Positions 42,538 to 52,654 of a stretch of DNA of 57,378 nucleotides are shown piece by piece; within the stretch, counting starts at the first letter, position 1, and every line of letters begins with the position of its first letter. The notes under the pieces are model-generated. The model saw only the letters and a program-made list of their open reading frames with translations, was not told the DNA's origin and made no database searches. A program made the translations under genes and the position numbers. Origin of the DNA: Alistipes sp. (GTDB lineage: Bacteria > Bacteroidota > Bacteroidia > Bacteroidales > Rikenellaceae); assembly GCA_021202985.1 (NCBI GenBank), contig JAJQCA010000076.1:1-57378 (forward strand). Reading direction: 5' to 3'.

Positions 42538-43530
42538 ATGATCTCTTACAAAGAACTGGGTCTTGTTAATTCCCGCGAGATTTTCAAAAAGGCTTTCGAC
42601 GGCGGTTACGCCATTCCGGCCTTCAACTTCAACAATATGGAGCAGCTTCAGGCCATCGTTTCGGCCTGTGTGGAGGCTGACTCGCCCGTGATACTGCAAG
42701 TATCGAGCGGCGCGCGCCAGTACGCCAACCAGACCCTTCTGCGCTACATGGCGCAGGGTGCCGTGGAATACGCAAAAGAACTGGGCAAGAACATACCCAT
42801 CGTGCTCCACCTCGACCACGGCAACTCGTTCGAGCTTTGCAAATCGTGTATCGAAATGGGCTTCTCATCGGTGATGATAGACGGCAGCCACCTTCCCTAC
42901 GAAGAGAATATCGAGCTTACCAAGAAGGTGGTGGACTTCGCACACCAGTACGACGTGACCGTGGAAGGCGAGCTGGGCGTGCTGGCCGGTGTGGAAGACG
43001 AGGTTTCGGCCGAGCACCACACCTATACCGAGCCGGACCAGGTGGTGGATTTCGTAACCCGCACCGGGGTAGACTCGTTGGCTATCTCGATAGGCACCTC
43101 GCACGGGGCCAACAAGTTCAAACCGGAGCAGTGTACCCGCAACGCGGACGGTATCCTCGTTCCGCCGCCCCTGAGGTTCGACATCCTCGAAGAGATTGAA
43201 AAACGCATTCCGGGCTTCCCCATCGTGCTTCACGGGGCCTCGTCGGTGCCGCAGGAGTACGTAGCCATCATCAACAAGTACGGCGGCGCTCTCAAAGACG
43301 CCATAGGCATTCCGGAGGACGAGCTTCGCAGGGCCGCCAAATCGGCAGTCTGCAAAATCAATATCGACAGCGACGGCCGCCTTGCTATGACCGCCGCGGT
43401 ACGCGAGGTGTTCGCCCTCAAACCGGCCGAATTCGACCCGCGCAAATACCTCGGTCCGGCCCGCGACGAGCTCAAGAAACTCTATATGCACAAATGCGAA
43501 AAAGTCCTCGGCAGCGCCGGCAAGGCTTGA
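42538..43530 (+). CDS. fba: class II fructose-bisphosphate aldolase
   Basis: A 330-residue zinc-dependent TIM-barrel enzyme of glycolysis and gluconeogenesis. The start YAIPAFNFNNMEQLQAIV (about residues 23-40) is typical. Zinc ligands and active-site residues lie in VLHLDHGNSFE (about 86-96, His-Asp-His), SSVMIDGSHLPYEENIE (about 109-125), GTSHGANKF (about 187-195) and VLHGASSVPQEY (about 228-239). The TypeIII-like form of about 330 residues is common in Bacteroidetes. A strong terminator follows. Confidence 0.95.
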   Translation: MISYKELGLVNSREIFKKAFDGGYAIPAFNFNNMEQLQAIVSACVEADSPVILQVSSGARQYANQTLLRYMAQGAVEYAKELGKNIPIVLHLDHGNSFELCKSCIEMGFSSVMIDGSHLPYEENIELTKKVVDFAHQYDVTVEGELGVLAGVEDEVSAEHHTYTEPDQVVDFVTRTGVDSLAISIGTSHGANKFKPEQCTRNADGILVPPPLRFDILEEIEKRIPGFPIVLHGASSVPQEYVAIINKYGGALKDAIGIPEDELRRAAKSAVCKINIDSDGRLAMTAAVREVFALKPAEFDPRKYLGPARDELKKLYMHKCEKVLGSAGKA

Positions 43531-43551
43531 TGCAGAATATATTTTTTTAGC

Positions 43552-43585
43552 AAAGGCCTGTTCATCGAGAACAGGCCTTTACTTT
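43552..43585 (+). terminator. terminator of the aldolase gene
   Basis: AAAGGCCTGTTC (43552-43563) and GAACAGGCCTTT (43569-43580) form a perfect 12-bp stem with a 5-base loop, then ACTTTTG. The same 12-mer occurs again at 43642-43653 inside the next gene. Confidence 0.85.
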
Positions 43586-43619
43586 TGCTGTCGGAAAATA
43601 TATATTGTCTGAATAAATT

Positions 43620-44084
43620 ATGGTATTTAAATATTATGACAAAAGGCCTGTTCGACTCTTCGAAAACTTCATTGAGTTATACGGCGAGTGTTTGGATGAA
43701 ATTATAAATGAAAAACTCGAAATAGAGATTTACCCTTCCCATAATTATCTTTCCGAATGGATAATGGACCGGAAAGGTTATTTTGCTACGAACCTCCTGC
43801 TCAAGGGAAAAAATATAGCCTATAACGAACAGAATTGCAATGCAATCAATCTCTCTATTGAGGAAAGACATGCTTGTATCGCCCACGAGATAGGCCATAT
43901 CCGGGCAGCCTGCACGACATTCGCCACCTCCTTGGACAAAGAACACAATGCGGACCTGACGGCATGTGAGCTCGGATTGGGCCGACACCTGGCCGGCGCG
44001 TTACGAAAGATTATAGATGAGGGTAACCTGGCTCCCGGAACAATCAGCGAAATGGAGGAACGCATTAAAAAAATCCCCGGTTAA
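43620..44084 (+). CDS. ImmA/IrrE-type zinc metallopeptidase
   Basis: A 154-residue protein with a zinc peptidase motif, HEIGH, at about residues 89-93. A third ligand candidate lies in KEHNADLTACELG (about 107-119). NAINLSIEERHACIAHEIGH is the usual strand-helix lead-in. ImmA/IrrE proteases cut repressors or phage and integrative-element regulators, and usually sit next to an XRE-type DNA-binding gene. None is next to this one. Codons and composition are more AT-rich than the flanking aldolase gene, so it may be acquired. The start at 43620 sits 40 bases after the upstream terminator. Confidence 0.85.
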   Translation: MVFKYYDKRPVRLFENFIELYGECLDEIINEKLEIEIYPSHNYLSEWIMDRKGYFATNLLLKGKNIAYNEQNCNAINLSIEERHACIAHEIGHIRAACTTFATSLDKEHNADLTACELGLGRHLAGALRKIIDEGNLAPGTISEMEERIKKIPG

Positions 44085-44220
44085 GGAAGGCCGGAATACC
44101 TCATGCAATAAGTTCCCTGTCCGGTTGTTTGTTCCGGCAGCCCAATTGAACGACCACCCGGTTTTTTGAGTTTAGGACATTTATGGATAATTTAGCCCAA
44201 TCGATTATCTATCCGTCTAT

Positions 44221-45567
44221 ATGAGAACCCCAATCGTATTACCTACCGTTTTATTATCGCTCCTGCTGGTTTCCTGCCTTGGCCGCGGCAGGCAGGATGC
44301 CACGGAGAGAGCGCCTGCCGGGTTGACCGAACAGGCTCCGGACCCAGAAACCGAACAGGAAGAATTCAAGGAGCCTATATTTTACGACTACAACCGTCTG
44401 GCCGATTACGATTCCCTGTTGATAGACCGGCACTTCGTTTACAGGTCCTACGAATGGTTACGCGTGGACGGGCACCTGTATGCGGAGCAATGTGAAAAGT
44501 TCCAGGTCGACGACTTTGTGGAAGCGCCGAAACACGGTATCCAGTCTCACTATGTCTTCTCGGGCGGCAGGCTGATGCAGTCCGAGGGGGCTGAATATTA
44601 TACCATGCTCTTCTTCGGCGATAGCCACGGCGAGTGGTCGGTATGGCTGGTCACATACGGCATGGCCGACAACAGACTTATCGACAGCCGTATCGTCTAC
44701 AACTACCCGGACCCGGGCAGTGACCGGTGGTACGATGAGGACGTTTTTTATACCACTTTCTATCCCGCGGAAGGGAGGCTCGCGGCCCGCGTTTACATCC
44801 CTGTACTCGGTGATGTGACCGACCCGGCAGCTTACCTGGATATGCACTCAGCCATCCGCCCGGACGGCCGTTTCGAGGACAATACGGGAGTGCCTTATTC
44901 GGAAGCAACTGTGGCTCCTACGGGCTGCGGGCTGGATATGCTGTCCGGCAAATTCCCGTGCGGCGATGAGTGGCTCGCGCTGCGGTTCTGGAAAAGTGAA
45001 AACAAGGAAGGAGTAGTGATCGACGCAGAGATATACCGCACCATTTACGGATTTGCGAATGTAGGCGGCATACAGACTAAAGTGGAGCATATCGGGAATG
45101 GAATTCGAATCGAACAGTTTCAGCTTGCGTTCAGGGGTTATTCCGATGTAAAGGCTGTGGAGATTTGTGAACGGGAAGCCGTGGACATCGTAGCCTACCC
45201 GGGCCTGGAGAGAGCCGTGCTGGCAGATATGGCCCTGCGGGAGGAGAGCGCTTTTGCAAAATGGGATGAGTCGCAAACCGGGGTAACGGCCCTGTACAGT
45301 TACATGGTCGACGGCCGGGAATACCTGCTGGCCGAAGTAACCGATATATTCGAAAACGGTATGAAGGAGACCGCTCTCTCGTGCATAGACCCGGCAATGC
45401 AGATTACCCGGCTGGCGGATACAGGCGTCTCCAAATATTGCGTTTTCCGTCTCGGCGGGAAGGTCTACCTTTTTGTCGAGTGGTACACGGAGTATATGTA
45501 TATGGAACTTTTCGAACTCGGGGAAGAAGTAACCCATCCCGAACACTGGCTGATAGTCTGCAGCTAA
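44221..45567 (+). CDS. predicted lipoprotein, function unknown
   Basis: A 448-residue protein with a lipoprotein signal (MRTPIVLPTVLLSLLLVSC, Cys at 19), followed by a Gln/Glu/Pro-rich linker (about 20-55). The remainder is rich in Tyr, Asp and Glu with several YxxxDG and WxxE-like turns, suggesting a beta-rich domain exposed outside the inner membrane. I recognise no family. The gene stands alone; there are 137 bases before it and 192 after it without other features. Confidence 0.75.
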   Translation: MRTPIVLPTVLLSLLLVSCLGRGRQDATERAPAGLTEQAPDPETEQEEFKEPIFYDYNRLADYDSLLIDRHFVYRSYEWLRVDGHLYAEQCEKFQVDDFVEAPKHGIQSHYVFSGGRLMQSEGAEYYTMLFFGDSHGEWSVWLVTYGMADNRLIDSRIVYNYPDPGSDRWYDEDVFYTTFYPAEGRLAARVYIPVLGDVTDPAAYLDMHSAIRPDGRFEDNTGVPYSEATVAPTGCGLDMLSGKFPCGDEWLALRFWKSENKEGVVIDAEIYRTIYGFANVGGIQTKVEHIGNGIRIEQFQLAFRGYSDVKAVEICEREAVDIVAYPGLERAVLADMALREESAFAKWDESQTGVTALYSYMVDGREYLLAEVTDIFENGMKETALSCIDPAMQITRLADTGVSKYCVFRLGGKVYLFVEWYTEYMYMELFELGEEVTHPEHWLIVCS

Positions 45568-45759
45568 AACTAATCTCTGCAACGGGGTAGTAACGACCTG
45601 TCCGCCAGTCCTCGGTGCGGGCTGTTATCCGGAACAGTTGGCCATTACGCTGGCTCCATACCCACCGCCTTATTTCCGCCCTGCATCAGCCATGCCATGA
45701 CGGCCTGCTGCGTTTTATTTCTGAGCCGTCAAGCCGTGCAGTATAGAAGTTCGTGAAAT

Positions 45760-46800
45760 TCAGGCGAATGTACACGCAGATATATCTTTGAAGCCGCGCA
45801 GGAATTCTGCGGCTGACATGCGCTTCTTGCCGGCCGCATGTAACTCTTCGATTTCGATATAACCGCCCCGGCAGGCGACCCGTATATACGATTTGCCGTC
45901 CGAGGAGATGGAGCCGTAAAGGCCGGGGTGCGCATCGTAAATCCGGCTGGCCTTATAAATTTTAACCTGCACCGTACCGTCGGGCATTTCCTCCCGGGGC
46001 GGGCAACGCCTTGTTTGCAATTCGTCCTCCTCGTTCAGCTCCGAGGCCACACATTCCTGCTCCCCGTTGCGCACAAGGTACCCCCATGCCGCAGGGTACG
46101 GCGACAGGCCGCGGATATGGTTGTAGACAGTGTCGATATCGTCACCCCAGCGTATGTAGCAATCCTCGCGGAATATTTTCGGTGCGGGTTTGGGCACTCC
46201 CGTCCGGGGTTGGGGACGGAGTCGCAGGTCGCCCGCGGCAATCCGGTCCACCGATTCGGTCACCAGCCCGGCACCGGTCTCCATAAGTTTATCATGAAGA
46301 GTACCGGCGGTATCGGAGTCGGAAACGGCAACCTCACGGGTGCCGATTATATCGCCGGTATCCATCCCGCGGTTGAGCATAAAAGTCGTGACGCCGGTAA
46401 CTGTTTCGCCGTTCATCAGCGCCCGGTTGATAGGCGCCGCACCGCGGTAGTCGGGCAGCAGCGACGCATGGAGGTTGAACGTACCGTAACGGGGCGCCGT
46501 GAAGACCTCTTCCGGCAGCATCCGGAAGGCGATAACGATTCCCAGGTCGGTCTTCCAATCGGCGAGTTGCCGCAAAAAATCGGCATCTTTCATCTTCACC
46601 GGCTGCAAAACCGGCAGGCCGGCGGATACGGCGTATTTCTTTACCGCACTCTCGTTCAGCTTCAATCCCCTGCCGGCCGGTTTGTCGGGAACCGTCACCA
46701 CGCCCACCACGTTGTACCCCTGCTCCACCAGCGTTCGCAGGGAGAAGACTGCAAATTCGGGCGTGCCCATAAAAACTATCCTTAACTGTTTCGGGTCCAT
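45760..46800 (-). CDS. fmt: methionyl-tRNA formyltransferase
   Basis: A 346-residue enzyme that formylates initiator Met-tRNA using 10-formyl-tetrahydrofolate. RIVFMGTPEFAVFSLRTL is the N-terminal pattern. The catalytic segment is NLHASLLPDYRGAAPINRAL (about residues 110-129), which includes the conserved Asn-His and Pro-rich loop. GVTTFMLNRGMDTGDII (about 136-152) carries the catalytic Asp. The C-terminal OB-like domain (about 215-346) is present and somewhat longer than in E. coli (315 in all). Confidence 0.96.
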   Translation of the reverse strand: MDPKQLRIVFMGTPEFAVFSLRTLVEQGYNVVGVVTVPDKPAGRGLKLNESAVKKYAVSAGLPVLQPVKMKDADFLRQLADWKTDLGIVIAFRMLPEEVFTAPRYGTFNLHASLLPDYRGAAPINRALMNGETVTGVTTFMLNRGMDTGDIIGTREVAVSDSDTAGTLHDKLMETGAGLVTESVDRIAAGDLRLRPQPRTGVPKPAPKIFREDCYIRWGDDIDTVYNHIRGLSPYPAAWGYLVRNGEQECVASELNEEDELQTRRCPPREEMPDGTVQVKIYKASRIYDAHPGLYGSISSDGKSYIRVACRGGYIEIEELHAAGKKRMSAAEFLRGFKDISACTFA

Positions 46801-46895
46801 TACTTTGCGGTTTGGTATTAATGTATTACGGCAGTTAAAACGAGATATTGTTCCCGGCTTGTAAACCTTCTAAGCGGATGCTTATTTATAACCGG

Positions 46896-46966
46896 GCGCG
46901 CCTTCGTCGCTGTCAATCTGAACGAAGTGAACCGAAGAAGTAGTTAGCCCGTAAATTTATTAATGA
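46896..46966. repeat. decayed copy of the dispersed intergenic repeat
   Basis: GTCAATCTGAACGAAGTGAA (46911-46930) resembles the reverse complement of the repeat core at 8551-8576. The following GAACCGAAGAAGTAGTTAGC recurs in altered form at 57321-57340. The rest of the 314-base gap between fmt and ribBA holds no gene that I can support. Confidence 0.55.
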
Positions 46967-47114
46967 GGCCTGACACTACTCGGAAATAAAATAGAAACGT
47001 CGAACGAGAAACCCCGAAAATATGGGGATTAACACTTCCATTGTCCACCGATTGTCAGCGGTTACTCCTCCCCTTCGCTCCGCCTCATGCCATTTACGTC
47101 AAGCTCTCTTCCAC

Positions 47115-48338
47115 CTACTTAATCCCCAGCTTATGCCCCATCAGGGTTTGTTTGGTTTCGAGATAACGGCGGTTATGCTCGTTGGGTTCGATAACCAGCG
47201 GCATCACTTCGGTTATCGACAATCCGTAACCCTGAAGGCCGGCATGTTTCAGCGGATTGTTGGTCATAAGGCGCATCTTTCCCACGCCCAGTTCGTTGAG
47301 TATACTGGCCCCCACCCCGTAGTCGCGTTCGTCGACTTTAAAACCGAGCCGTATGTTCGCCTCGGCGGTATCCAGCCCTTCGTCCTGAAGGTGGTAAGCC
47401 TCTATTTTGTTGAACAGCCCGATTCCGCGGCCCTCCTGGTTGAGATAGACCACTACGCCCTTGCCTTCCTTCTCGATTGCTTCGAGCGCCTTGTGCAATT
47501 GCGGGCCGCAGTCGCAGCGGCACGAACCGAGTATGTCGCCCGTGGCGCACGACGAGTGCACCCGCACCGGAATAGGCTCGTCAGGTGTCCATTCCCCTTT
47601 GAAGATTGCCATATGCTCGAAGCCGTTGCTCTTCTGCCGGAATGCCACCACTTTGAACGTACCCCACTCGGTCGGCATTTCGGCGGTATGGCCGCGCTCC
47701 ACAATGGTTTCGGTCCTCAGGCGGTACTTTATAATATCGGCTATCGACACTATCCTGATGCCGAACTTCCCGGCGATTTGGAGCAGTTCGGGCAGGCGGG
47801 CCATCGTGCCGTCCTCGTTCATTATCTCTATGAGCGCCCCTCCCGGACGAAGCCCGGCGAGGCGGCACAAGTCCACCACGGCCTCGGTATGGCCCGGCCG
47901 GCGAAGCACCCCGCGGCTACGTGCGCGCAGGGGGAATATATGCCCGGGGCGGCCCAGATCGGCCGGTTTGGTGGCCGGGTCCACGAGTGCCCGGATGGTT
48001 TTGGCCCGGTCGGCGGCCGAGACGCCTGTCGAACAGCCGTGACCAAGCAGATCCACCGAGACGGTGAACGGGGTCCCGAGTATCGAGGTGTTGTCCGGCA
48101 CCTGCATCTCCAGGTCCAGCTCGCGGCACCGCTCCTCGGTTAGCGGGGCGCACATCACCCCGCGCCCGTGGTGAAGCATGAAGTTCACTATTTCGGGGGT
48201 TATCTTTTCGGCCGCCACTATGAAATCGCCTTCGTTTTCGCGGTCCTCGTCGTCGACCACTATCAGCAGTTTCCCCTCCCGGATATCCTCTATGGCTTCC
48301 TCTACCGTATCGAGTAGCCGTTGGTTTTCATCACTCAT
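47115..48338 (-). CDS. ribBA: bifunctional DHBP synthase / GTP cyclohydrolase II
   Basis: A 407-residue fusion that makes both precursors of riboflavin. The N-terminal RibB half (about 1-205) shows [30 protein letters not shown] and [15 protein letters not shown], with the [11 protein letters not shown] loop. The C-terminal RibA half (about 210-407) has the zinc-ligand pattern [18 protein letters not shown] and [18 protein letters not shown]. The ATG at 48338 overlaps the stop of the upstream permease gene as TAATG, so translation is probably coupled. Longer frames that start upstream would overlap the permease further. Confidence 0.96.
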   Translation of the reverse strand: MSDENQRLLDTVEEAIEDIREGKLLIVVDDEDRENEGDFIVAAEKITPEIVNFMLHHGRGVMCAPLTEERCRELDLEMQVPDNTSILGTPFTVSVDLLGHGCSTGVSAADRAKTIRALVDPATKPADLGRPGHIFPLRARSRGVLRRPGHTEAVVDLCRLAGLRPGGALIEIMNEDGTMARLPELLQIAGKFGIRIVSIADIIKYRLRTETIVERGHTAEMPTEWGTFKVVAFRQKSNGFEHMAIFKGEWTPDEPIPVRVHSSCATGDILGSCRCDCGPQLHKALEAIEKEGKGVVVYLNQEGRGIGLFNKIEAYHLQDEGLDTAEANIRLGFKVDERDYGVGASILNELGVGKMRLMTNNPLKHAGLQGYGLSITEVMPLVIEPNEHNRRYLETKQTLMGHKLGIK

Positions 48339-49801
48339 TATCTTGCCGTTATTTTTGCCAGTTGCGTTACGATGTAATTTTTTACTTTCTTGAAAGTATT
48401 GATATACCATTCCGCGTTGAACAGGTTGGAGTCGTTCGTAGCTTTATATACGAGGAAAACGGCTATCGGCAGCAGTATGAAACTCGACAGCCACATCCCC
48501 GAGAATGCGCTCCAACTCCCTTCACGGGCCAGTTTCTCGCCCGTTATACTTATTATGTAGTAGACCACGAAGAAGAGCACGGACACCACGATCGGCATCC
48601 CCAAGCCCCCTTTACGGATAATCGCCCCCAGCGGCGCACCGATAAGGAAGAATATCATTATGGATACCGGCAGAGACCATTTCCTGTGCCATTCCGTCTT
48701 ATAGCGGAGCATACTCGCCAGGTCGCTCTTCAGCCGCTCCTCGTCCCATGTGAAGGAGTTTTTCGACGACCGGGCCGTGCTGAGCGCCGCCGCCCATAGT
48801 TTCTGCTTGTCCCTGAGGCTCATCATCTCCAGCGAATCGGCAATGTTCACCGGCCGGATACGCTCTTTTGACTTTTTGAGCGAATCCACATAAAGTGTAT
48901 TGTCGTGAACGAAAAGCGAGGACATCAGCGGTTCGAATATTTCGGACTGTTTAATTTCAATAACGTTCGTCAGGGAGTCGATTCCCCTCTCCAGCTCTGA
49001 GAGGTTCTTGGAGGAACCGGAACTGAACATTTCGGTTTCAGAGTCGCTGCGGGCGAAGTCGAAGCCCGACATGGCCATCAGCGCGTCCTGCCGTTCGAAA
49101 TAGTTGCGGGTAAGTTTGCTCTCGGTGAACCACGTCCGGTTCTCGCGGGTGTGCTCGAAGTTTTCACCGTTGTATAGTGTAACCACGAGGAATTTTTTGT
49201 CTTCCGAAAGGTGGATGTAACCCGAATCGGCCACCGTGGTGCTCATGTTCCCCCCGGCCTTACTGTTGTCGTATATAAGTACCTCGGTCAATAGGCCCGT
49301 GGAGGGGTCCTGCCTGCCCACCCTGACGGCCATATCGTCCAGTCCGTTGAAGAACAGCCCGTCCTGGAATTCGATGGTCTGCTTCTGCTGCCGTATGTCG
49401 TAAATAAGGGCGGTCATCTGGCGGTTGGCCCACGGCGCGAGGTTGTTCGCCACAAAAAAACTCCCCACTGCAATCAGGCCTATCACTATAAGGAGCGGCC
49501 TCATAATGCGCGGCAGAGACATGCCGGAGGATTTCATGGCAAGCAGCTCGTAATTCTCGCCGAGGTTCCCCATGGTCATTATCGCGCCCAGCAGTGTCGC
49601 AAGCGGGAGCCCCATCTGTATAAGGGTAATGAAAACGTAGAGCATAAGCTCCCCGACGACGTTTATATCCAGCCCTTTCCCGACAAGCTCGTCTATGTAT
49701 CTCCAGAGGAAGTTCATAATCAGGACGAACATCACGATAAAGAACGTGAGGATCATCGGCCCGAAATAGGACTTGAGTATGAATTTGTCAATCGTTTTCA
49801 T
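48338..49801 (-). CDS. LptF/LptG-family lipopolysaccharide export permease
   Basis: A 487-residue inner-membrane protein of the YjgP/YjgQ family, part of the LptB2FG ATPase complex that extracts LPS for transport to the outer membrane. Six helices are expected: three N-terminal (about 13-35, 57-80, 100-122) and three C-terminal (about 383-400, 407-425, 440-458), flanking a large periplasmic beta-jellyroll. Family marks are [38 protein letters not shown] and [15 protein letters not shown]. Which of F or G it is cannot be settled. The middle is longer than in E. coli (about 360 total), as is common in Bacteroidetes. Confidence 0.92.
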   Translation of the reverse strand: MKTIDKFILKSYFGPMILTFFIVMFVLIMNFLWRYIDELVGKGLDINVVGELMLYVFITLIQMGLPLATLLGAIMTMGNLGENYELLAMKSSGMSLPRIMRPLLIVIGLIAVGSFFVANNLAPWANRQMTALIYDIRQQKQTIEFQDGLFFNGLDDMAVRVGRQDPSTGLLTEVLIYDNSKAGGNMSTTVADSGYIHLSEDKKFLVVTLYNGENFEHTRENRTWFTESKLTRNYFERQDALMAMSGFDFARSDSETEMFSSGSSKNLSELERGIDSLTNVIEIKQSEIFEPLMSSLFVHDNTLYVDSLKKSKERIRPVNIADSLEMMSLRDKQKLWAAALSTARSSKNSFTWDEERLKSDLASMLRYKTEWHRKWSLPVSIMIFFLIGAPLGAIIRKGGLGMPIVVSVLFFVVYYIISITGEKLAREGSWSAFSGMWLSSFILLPIAVFLVYKATNDSNLFNAEWYINTFKKVKNYIVTQLAKITAR

Positions 49802-49904
49802 CCGCTACGAAACGGTGTGCTTTCCTGCTGTTTATTACCTGGAGGCTATAATGGCCGGGCTATTAAAACCGGGTCGCCAACGGCGCTGCGCCGTAAATAA
49901 CTTT

Positions 49905-49912
49905 CAAAGTTA
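49905..49912 (-). promoter_or_regulatory. -7 promoter element for the permease-ribBA operon
   Basis: On the minus strand this reads TAACTTTG, a perfect TAnnTTTG, 103 bases before the permease ATG. Confidence 0.5.
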
Positions 49913-49936
49913 GTAATTCCATCCGGATATTCCCGC

Positions 49937-50782
49937 CTATCCGGCGGCATGGCTGCGATTCCTCGCCATGCGGATATTGGCCGCGTGGGCGCCTTTCAAT
50001 ATAAGAAGCGTTATCGACAGGATAAATATTGTGGCGGCACCGGCCGGAATGTCCATCATATAACTGGTCCAGACCCCGAGGAAGTTCCCCGCCACCGCAA
50101 TCACGGCCCCCCAGAGCGCTATCCGCCCGAACGATTTGGTGAACACGTTTGCAATAACGGCCGGAAGCGTGAGCAGCGAAATCAGCAGTACTATCCCGAC
50201 GGTGCGGATAGAAAAAACTATGCCGAGCGCTACCAGTATACCCATAAAATAGGAGACCGCCATCACCGGAACACCCTGCGAGGCGGCGAAATCGCGGTCG
50301 AACGCCACGTACATGACCGGACGGTGGAACAGCGTGAACAGCCCGACTACGATTACCGCGAGGGTTCCCGTGGCTACAATGTCCGAGCTGGTCACCGCAA
50401 GGATACTTCCGAACAGAAAACTCATCAGGTTTGGGGCGTAGCCCGGCGTCATGTAGATAAATATTATACCGAGCGCCATACCCACCGACCAGACTATACC
50501 GATAGCCGAATCTTCACGCACCTGTCCCCTGCTCGACGACCATTCGATACCCACGGCTGAAAGCACCGAAAAAAGGGCCGCACCCAGTATAGGGTCCTGA
50601 CCCAGATAGTGCGCAATTCCTATCCCGCCGAACGAAGCGTGGGTGATACCGCCGCTGAGGAACACCATCCTGCGGCAGACGATATAGGTCCCCAGCACCC
50701 CGCAAACGATACCCGACAGCACGCATGCTATCACAGCATTGGTAAGGAAACTGTACCGTAATATGTCGTGGAAAAACTCCAT
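49937..50782 (-). CDS. metal ABC transporter permease (ZnuB/MntB type)
   Basis: A 281-residue ABC-3 family permease with about eight hydrophobic helices. Family marks are GTYIVCRRMVFLSGGITHAS (about residues 31-50), FGGIGIAHYLG and RTVGIVLLISLLTLPAVIA (about 193-211). It would move zinc, manganese or iron with an ATPase and a binding protein. Neither partner is adjacent: the next gene downstream is the LPS permease and the next upstream is divergent. The metal is unknown. A perfect promoter lies just upstream. Confidence 0.9.
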   Translation of the reverse strand: MEFFHDILRYSFLTNAVIACVLSGIVCGVLGTYIVCRRMVFLSGGITHASFGGIGIAHYLGQDPILGAALFSVLSAVGIEWSSSRGQVREDSAIGIVWSVGMALGIIFIYMTPGYAPNLMSFLFGSILAVTSSDIVATGTLAVIVVGLFTLFHRPVMYVAFDRDFAASQGVPVMAVSYFMGILVALGIVFSIRTVGIVLLISLLTLPAVIANVFTKSFGRIALWGAVIAVAGNFLGVWTSYMMDIPAGAATIFILSITLLILKGAHAANIRMARNRSHAAG

Positions 50783-50800
50783 ACCTCTATGTTAAGCAGG

Positions 50801-50808
50801 CAAAAGTA
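50801..50808 (-). promoter_or_regulatory. -7 promoter element for the metal permease gene
   Basis: On the minus strand this reads TACTTTTG, a perfect TAnnTTTG, 18 bases before the ATG. The rest of the 398-base divergent gap up to 51180 contains only the promoter of the next gene; I see no other feature in it. Confidence 0.55.
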
Positions 50809-51132
50809 ACGATTTATTTTCGTTCTTTTCACCCGAGGACGGTAACACCGGCGGCGGCCGGAAACTGCCGGTACGCCGATTTACCCGCCCGGCGGCACAT
50901 CCGGTCGCAACCGGTGGTTAAGGCGGAGTAAATAATATGCCGCACCCAATTTTTGTATAACTCACGGGGTCGGTACCACCTCGACCAATAGTGAAAAACA
51001 GAACATCTAAATTATCTACCGATAGATGCCAATCCACTTGACCTTTCTCCCACCTTATGAGTAGTCACAGAGAATTGAACTAAAAAAAAACTAAAAACAC
51101 CACAAAACAGACTGTTTGTATTATTTATTTAA

Positions 51133-51140
51133 TATATTTG
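51133..51140 (+). promoter_or_regulatory. -7 promoter element for the fimbrillin-like gene
   Basis: TATATTTG, a perfect TAnnTTTG in an AT-rich tract, lies 40 bases before the ATG at 51181. Confidence 0.6.
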
Positions 51141-51180
51141 CCGTTCAGGTATTGAACATATTAATCTAAAATTTAAATAG

Positions 51181-52038
51181 ATGAAACATTTTTATCTGCT
51201 ACTGGTTGGAGCCGTCGCCTGTGCGATGGCCGGCTGTTCCGGGGATAAGTCCGGTTCGGCCGAAGAAGTGTCGATTATAATACACCCGAAGGTAATGACC
51301 CGGGTCGGGGATAACAGTTTTGAACTGGGGGATAAAATCGGGGTTAATATCCTGTTGTCCGACTCCGGCTTGAGGGCCTCGGGCGAAGCCTATGCCGACA
51401 ATGAGGAAATGGTACACAACGGGGATTATTTCGAGCCCGCGGAGGAACTGAAATGGTACGGCTCGGGGCCGGAAGCCACATTCGAAGCATATTACCCGTA
51501 CATGGACGACCCGGAAACAGCGTTCATTATAGAGACCGACCAGACCGGCGACGGTTACGCCAGCGCCGACTTCCTGATGGCCAGGGCCACGGGGGTAAGC
51601 CCTAATGTGGGAGGCGTGAGCATGAACTTCTACCACGTTATGTCCCAACTGGTAATCAATATCCAGAACCAGTCGGCTTTCGAAATCACCGAGGTTACAA
51701 TAAGCGGTGCGGACTGCAAAGGGCAGCTCAGTTTTTCCGACCAGACAATCGTAAAACCGCTTATGAATGAGAAGGCCGTCATAACGGCCCAAAGGCTCAC
51801 GGAAGAAACATACCGGGCCGTGCTCATTCCGCAGCAGGTAGCGGTTACCGTACAGATAAGGGCCGGCAACAACGGTGTCATAGCCACGCAGGCGTTCAAG
51901 GAAAATAACTTCCAGTTGGGTAACTCATACAAAATAAACCTTGCCGTCAACAGTGATTTCGACATTACGGATGCGGATATAATCACCGACGGTGATATAG
52001 GCGAATGGAACGAAGGCGGGGAGCTGCAGAAGAATTGA
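51181..52038 (+). CDS. fimbrillin-family lipoprotein
   Basis: A 285-residue lipoprotein (MKHFYLLLVGAVACAMAGC, Cys at 19) resembling the fimbrillin/Mfa-like family of Bacteroidetes surface and pilus subunits. Typical elements are TRVGDNSFELGDKIGVNI near residues 40-57, YYPYMDD, and DFLMARATGV (about 120-129), followed by the FYHVMSQLVINI strand (about 139-150), which marks the second domain. ENNFQLGNSYKINLAV at the end matches the usual last strands. No pilus tip or anchor genes lie nearby, so it is a single-gene locus. Confidence 0.85.
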   Translation: MKHFYLLLVGAVACAMAGCSGDKSGSAEEVSIIIHPKVMTRVGDNSFELGDKIGVNILLSDSGLRASGEAYADNEEMVHNGDYFEPAEELKWYGSGPEATFEAYYPYMDDPETAFIIETDQTGDGYASADFLMARATGVSPNVGGVSMNFYHVMSQLVINIQNQSAFEITEVTISGADCKGQLSFSDQTIVKPLMNEKAVITAQRLTEETYRAVLIPQQVAVTVQIRAGNNGVIATQAFKENNFQLGNSYKINLAVNSDFDITDADIITDGDIGEWNEGGELQKN

Positions 52039-52146
52039 GCGCCGGGTCGGAGTCGGGAATGTTTGTGCGCCAAATGGGGTCAAATATTGGGTTTGCGGTG
52101 GTATTTTTATATCTTCGCAGCCTGATTATTAATAAACCCTTAAATT

Positions 52147-52629
52147 ATGAAAATTACATCTCTGGCCATCGTGGCCTCTATTTGCCTGGCCTTAGTCTCC
52201 TGCGGAGAAGGAACCACCAGCCCGAAAGTTTTTAACGATACGGCTATCAGCGCTTTCCAGGAAGCGACAAAAGTGCTGGATAGTTTCGACGCGAAAATTA
52301 CCGAACACATCAACGACGGCACCCCTGCCGCTATCGGTGAGGATGCCGACGCGGCCCTGGCCGAAGTCGACAAACAGCGCGGCCGGGTGGAAGCGCTCAA
52401 CAACCCCAAAGGTGAAGAATACAAACAGGCGGTGCTTAAAAGTCTCGATACGGTGAAAGACATTGTGGAAACCGGAAAACAATACTCAGATTTGCCGGAA
52501 GGCTATTCCCGGGCCGACTTCGACGCGATCCGCAAAGTGTATAACGACAAAAGGAGCGAATTGTCTGCAAACCTTCAGGAAGTGGCCGCAGCACAGGTCG
52601 AATTTGTTAAAAACGTCTCCGCAAACTAA
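52147..52629 (+). CDS. small helical lipoprotein, function unknown
   Basis: A 160-residue protein with a lipoprotein signal (MKITSLAIVASICLALVSC, Cys at 19). The mature part is almost entirely helical and charged, with heptad-like spacing (about residues 30-155), suggesting an antiparallel helical bundle. I know no function for it. The gene lies 108 bases after the fimbrillin-like gene. TATCTTCG at 52108-52115 is a near match to the -7 element, so it may have its own promoter. A strong terminator follows. Confidence 0.75.
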   Translation: MKITSLAIVASICLALVSCGEGTTSPKVFNDTAISAFQEATKVLDSFDAKITEHINDGTPAAIGEDADAALAEVDKQRGRVEALNNPKGEEYKQAVLKSLDTVKDIVETGKQYSDLPEGYSRADFDAIRKVYNDKRSELSANLQEVAAAQVEFVKNVSAN

Positions 52630-52654
52630 CGGGATAAAAACAATCGATACAGGG

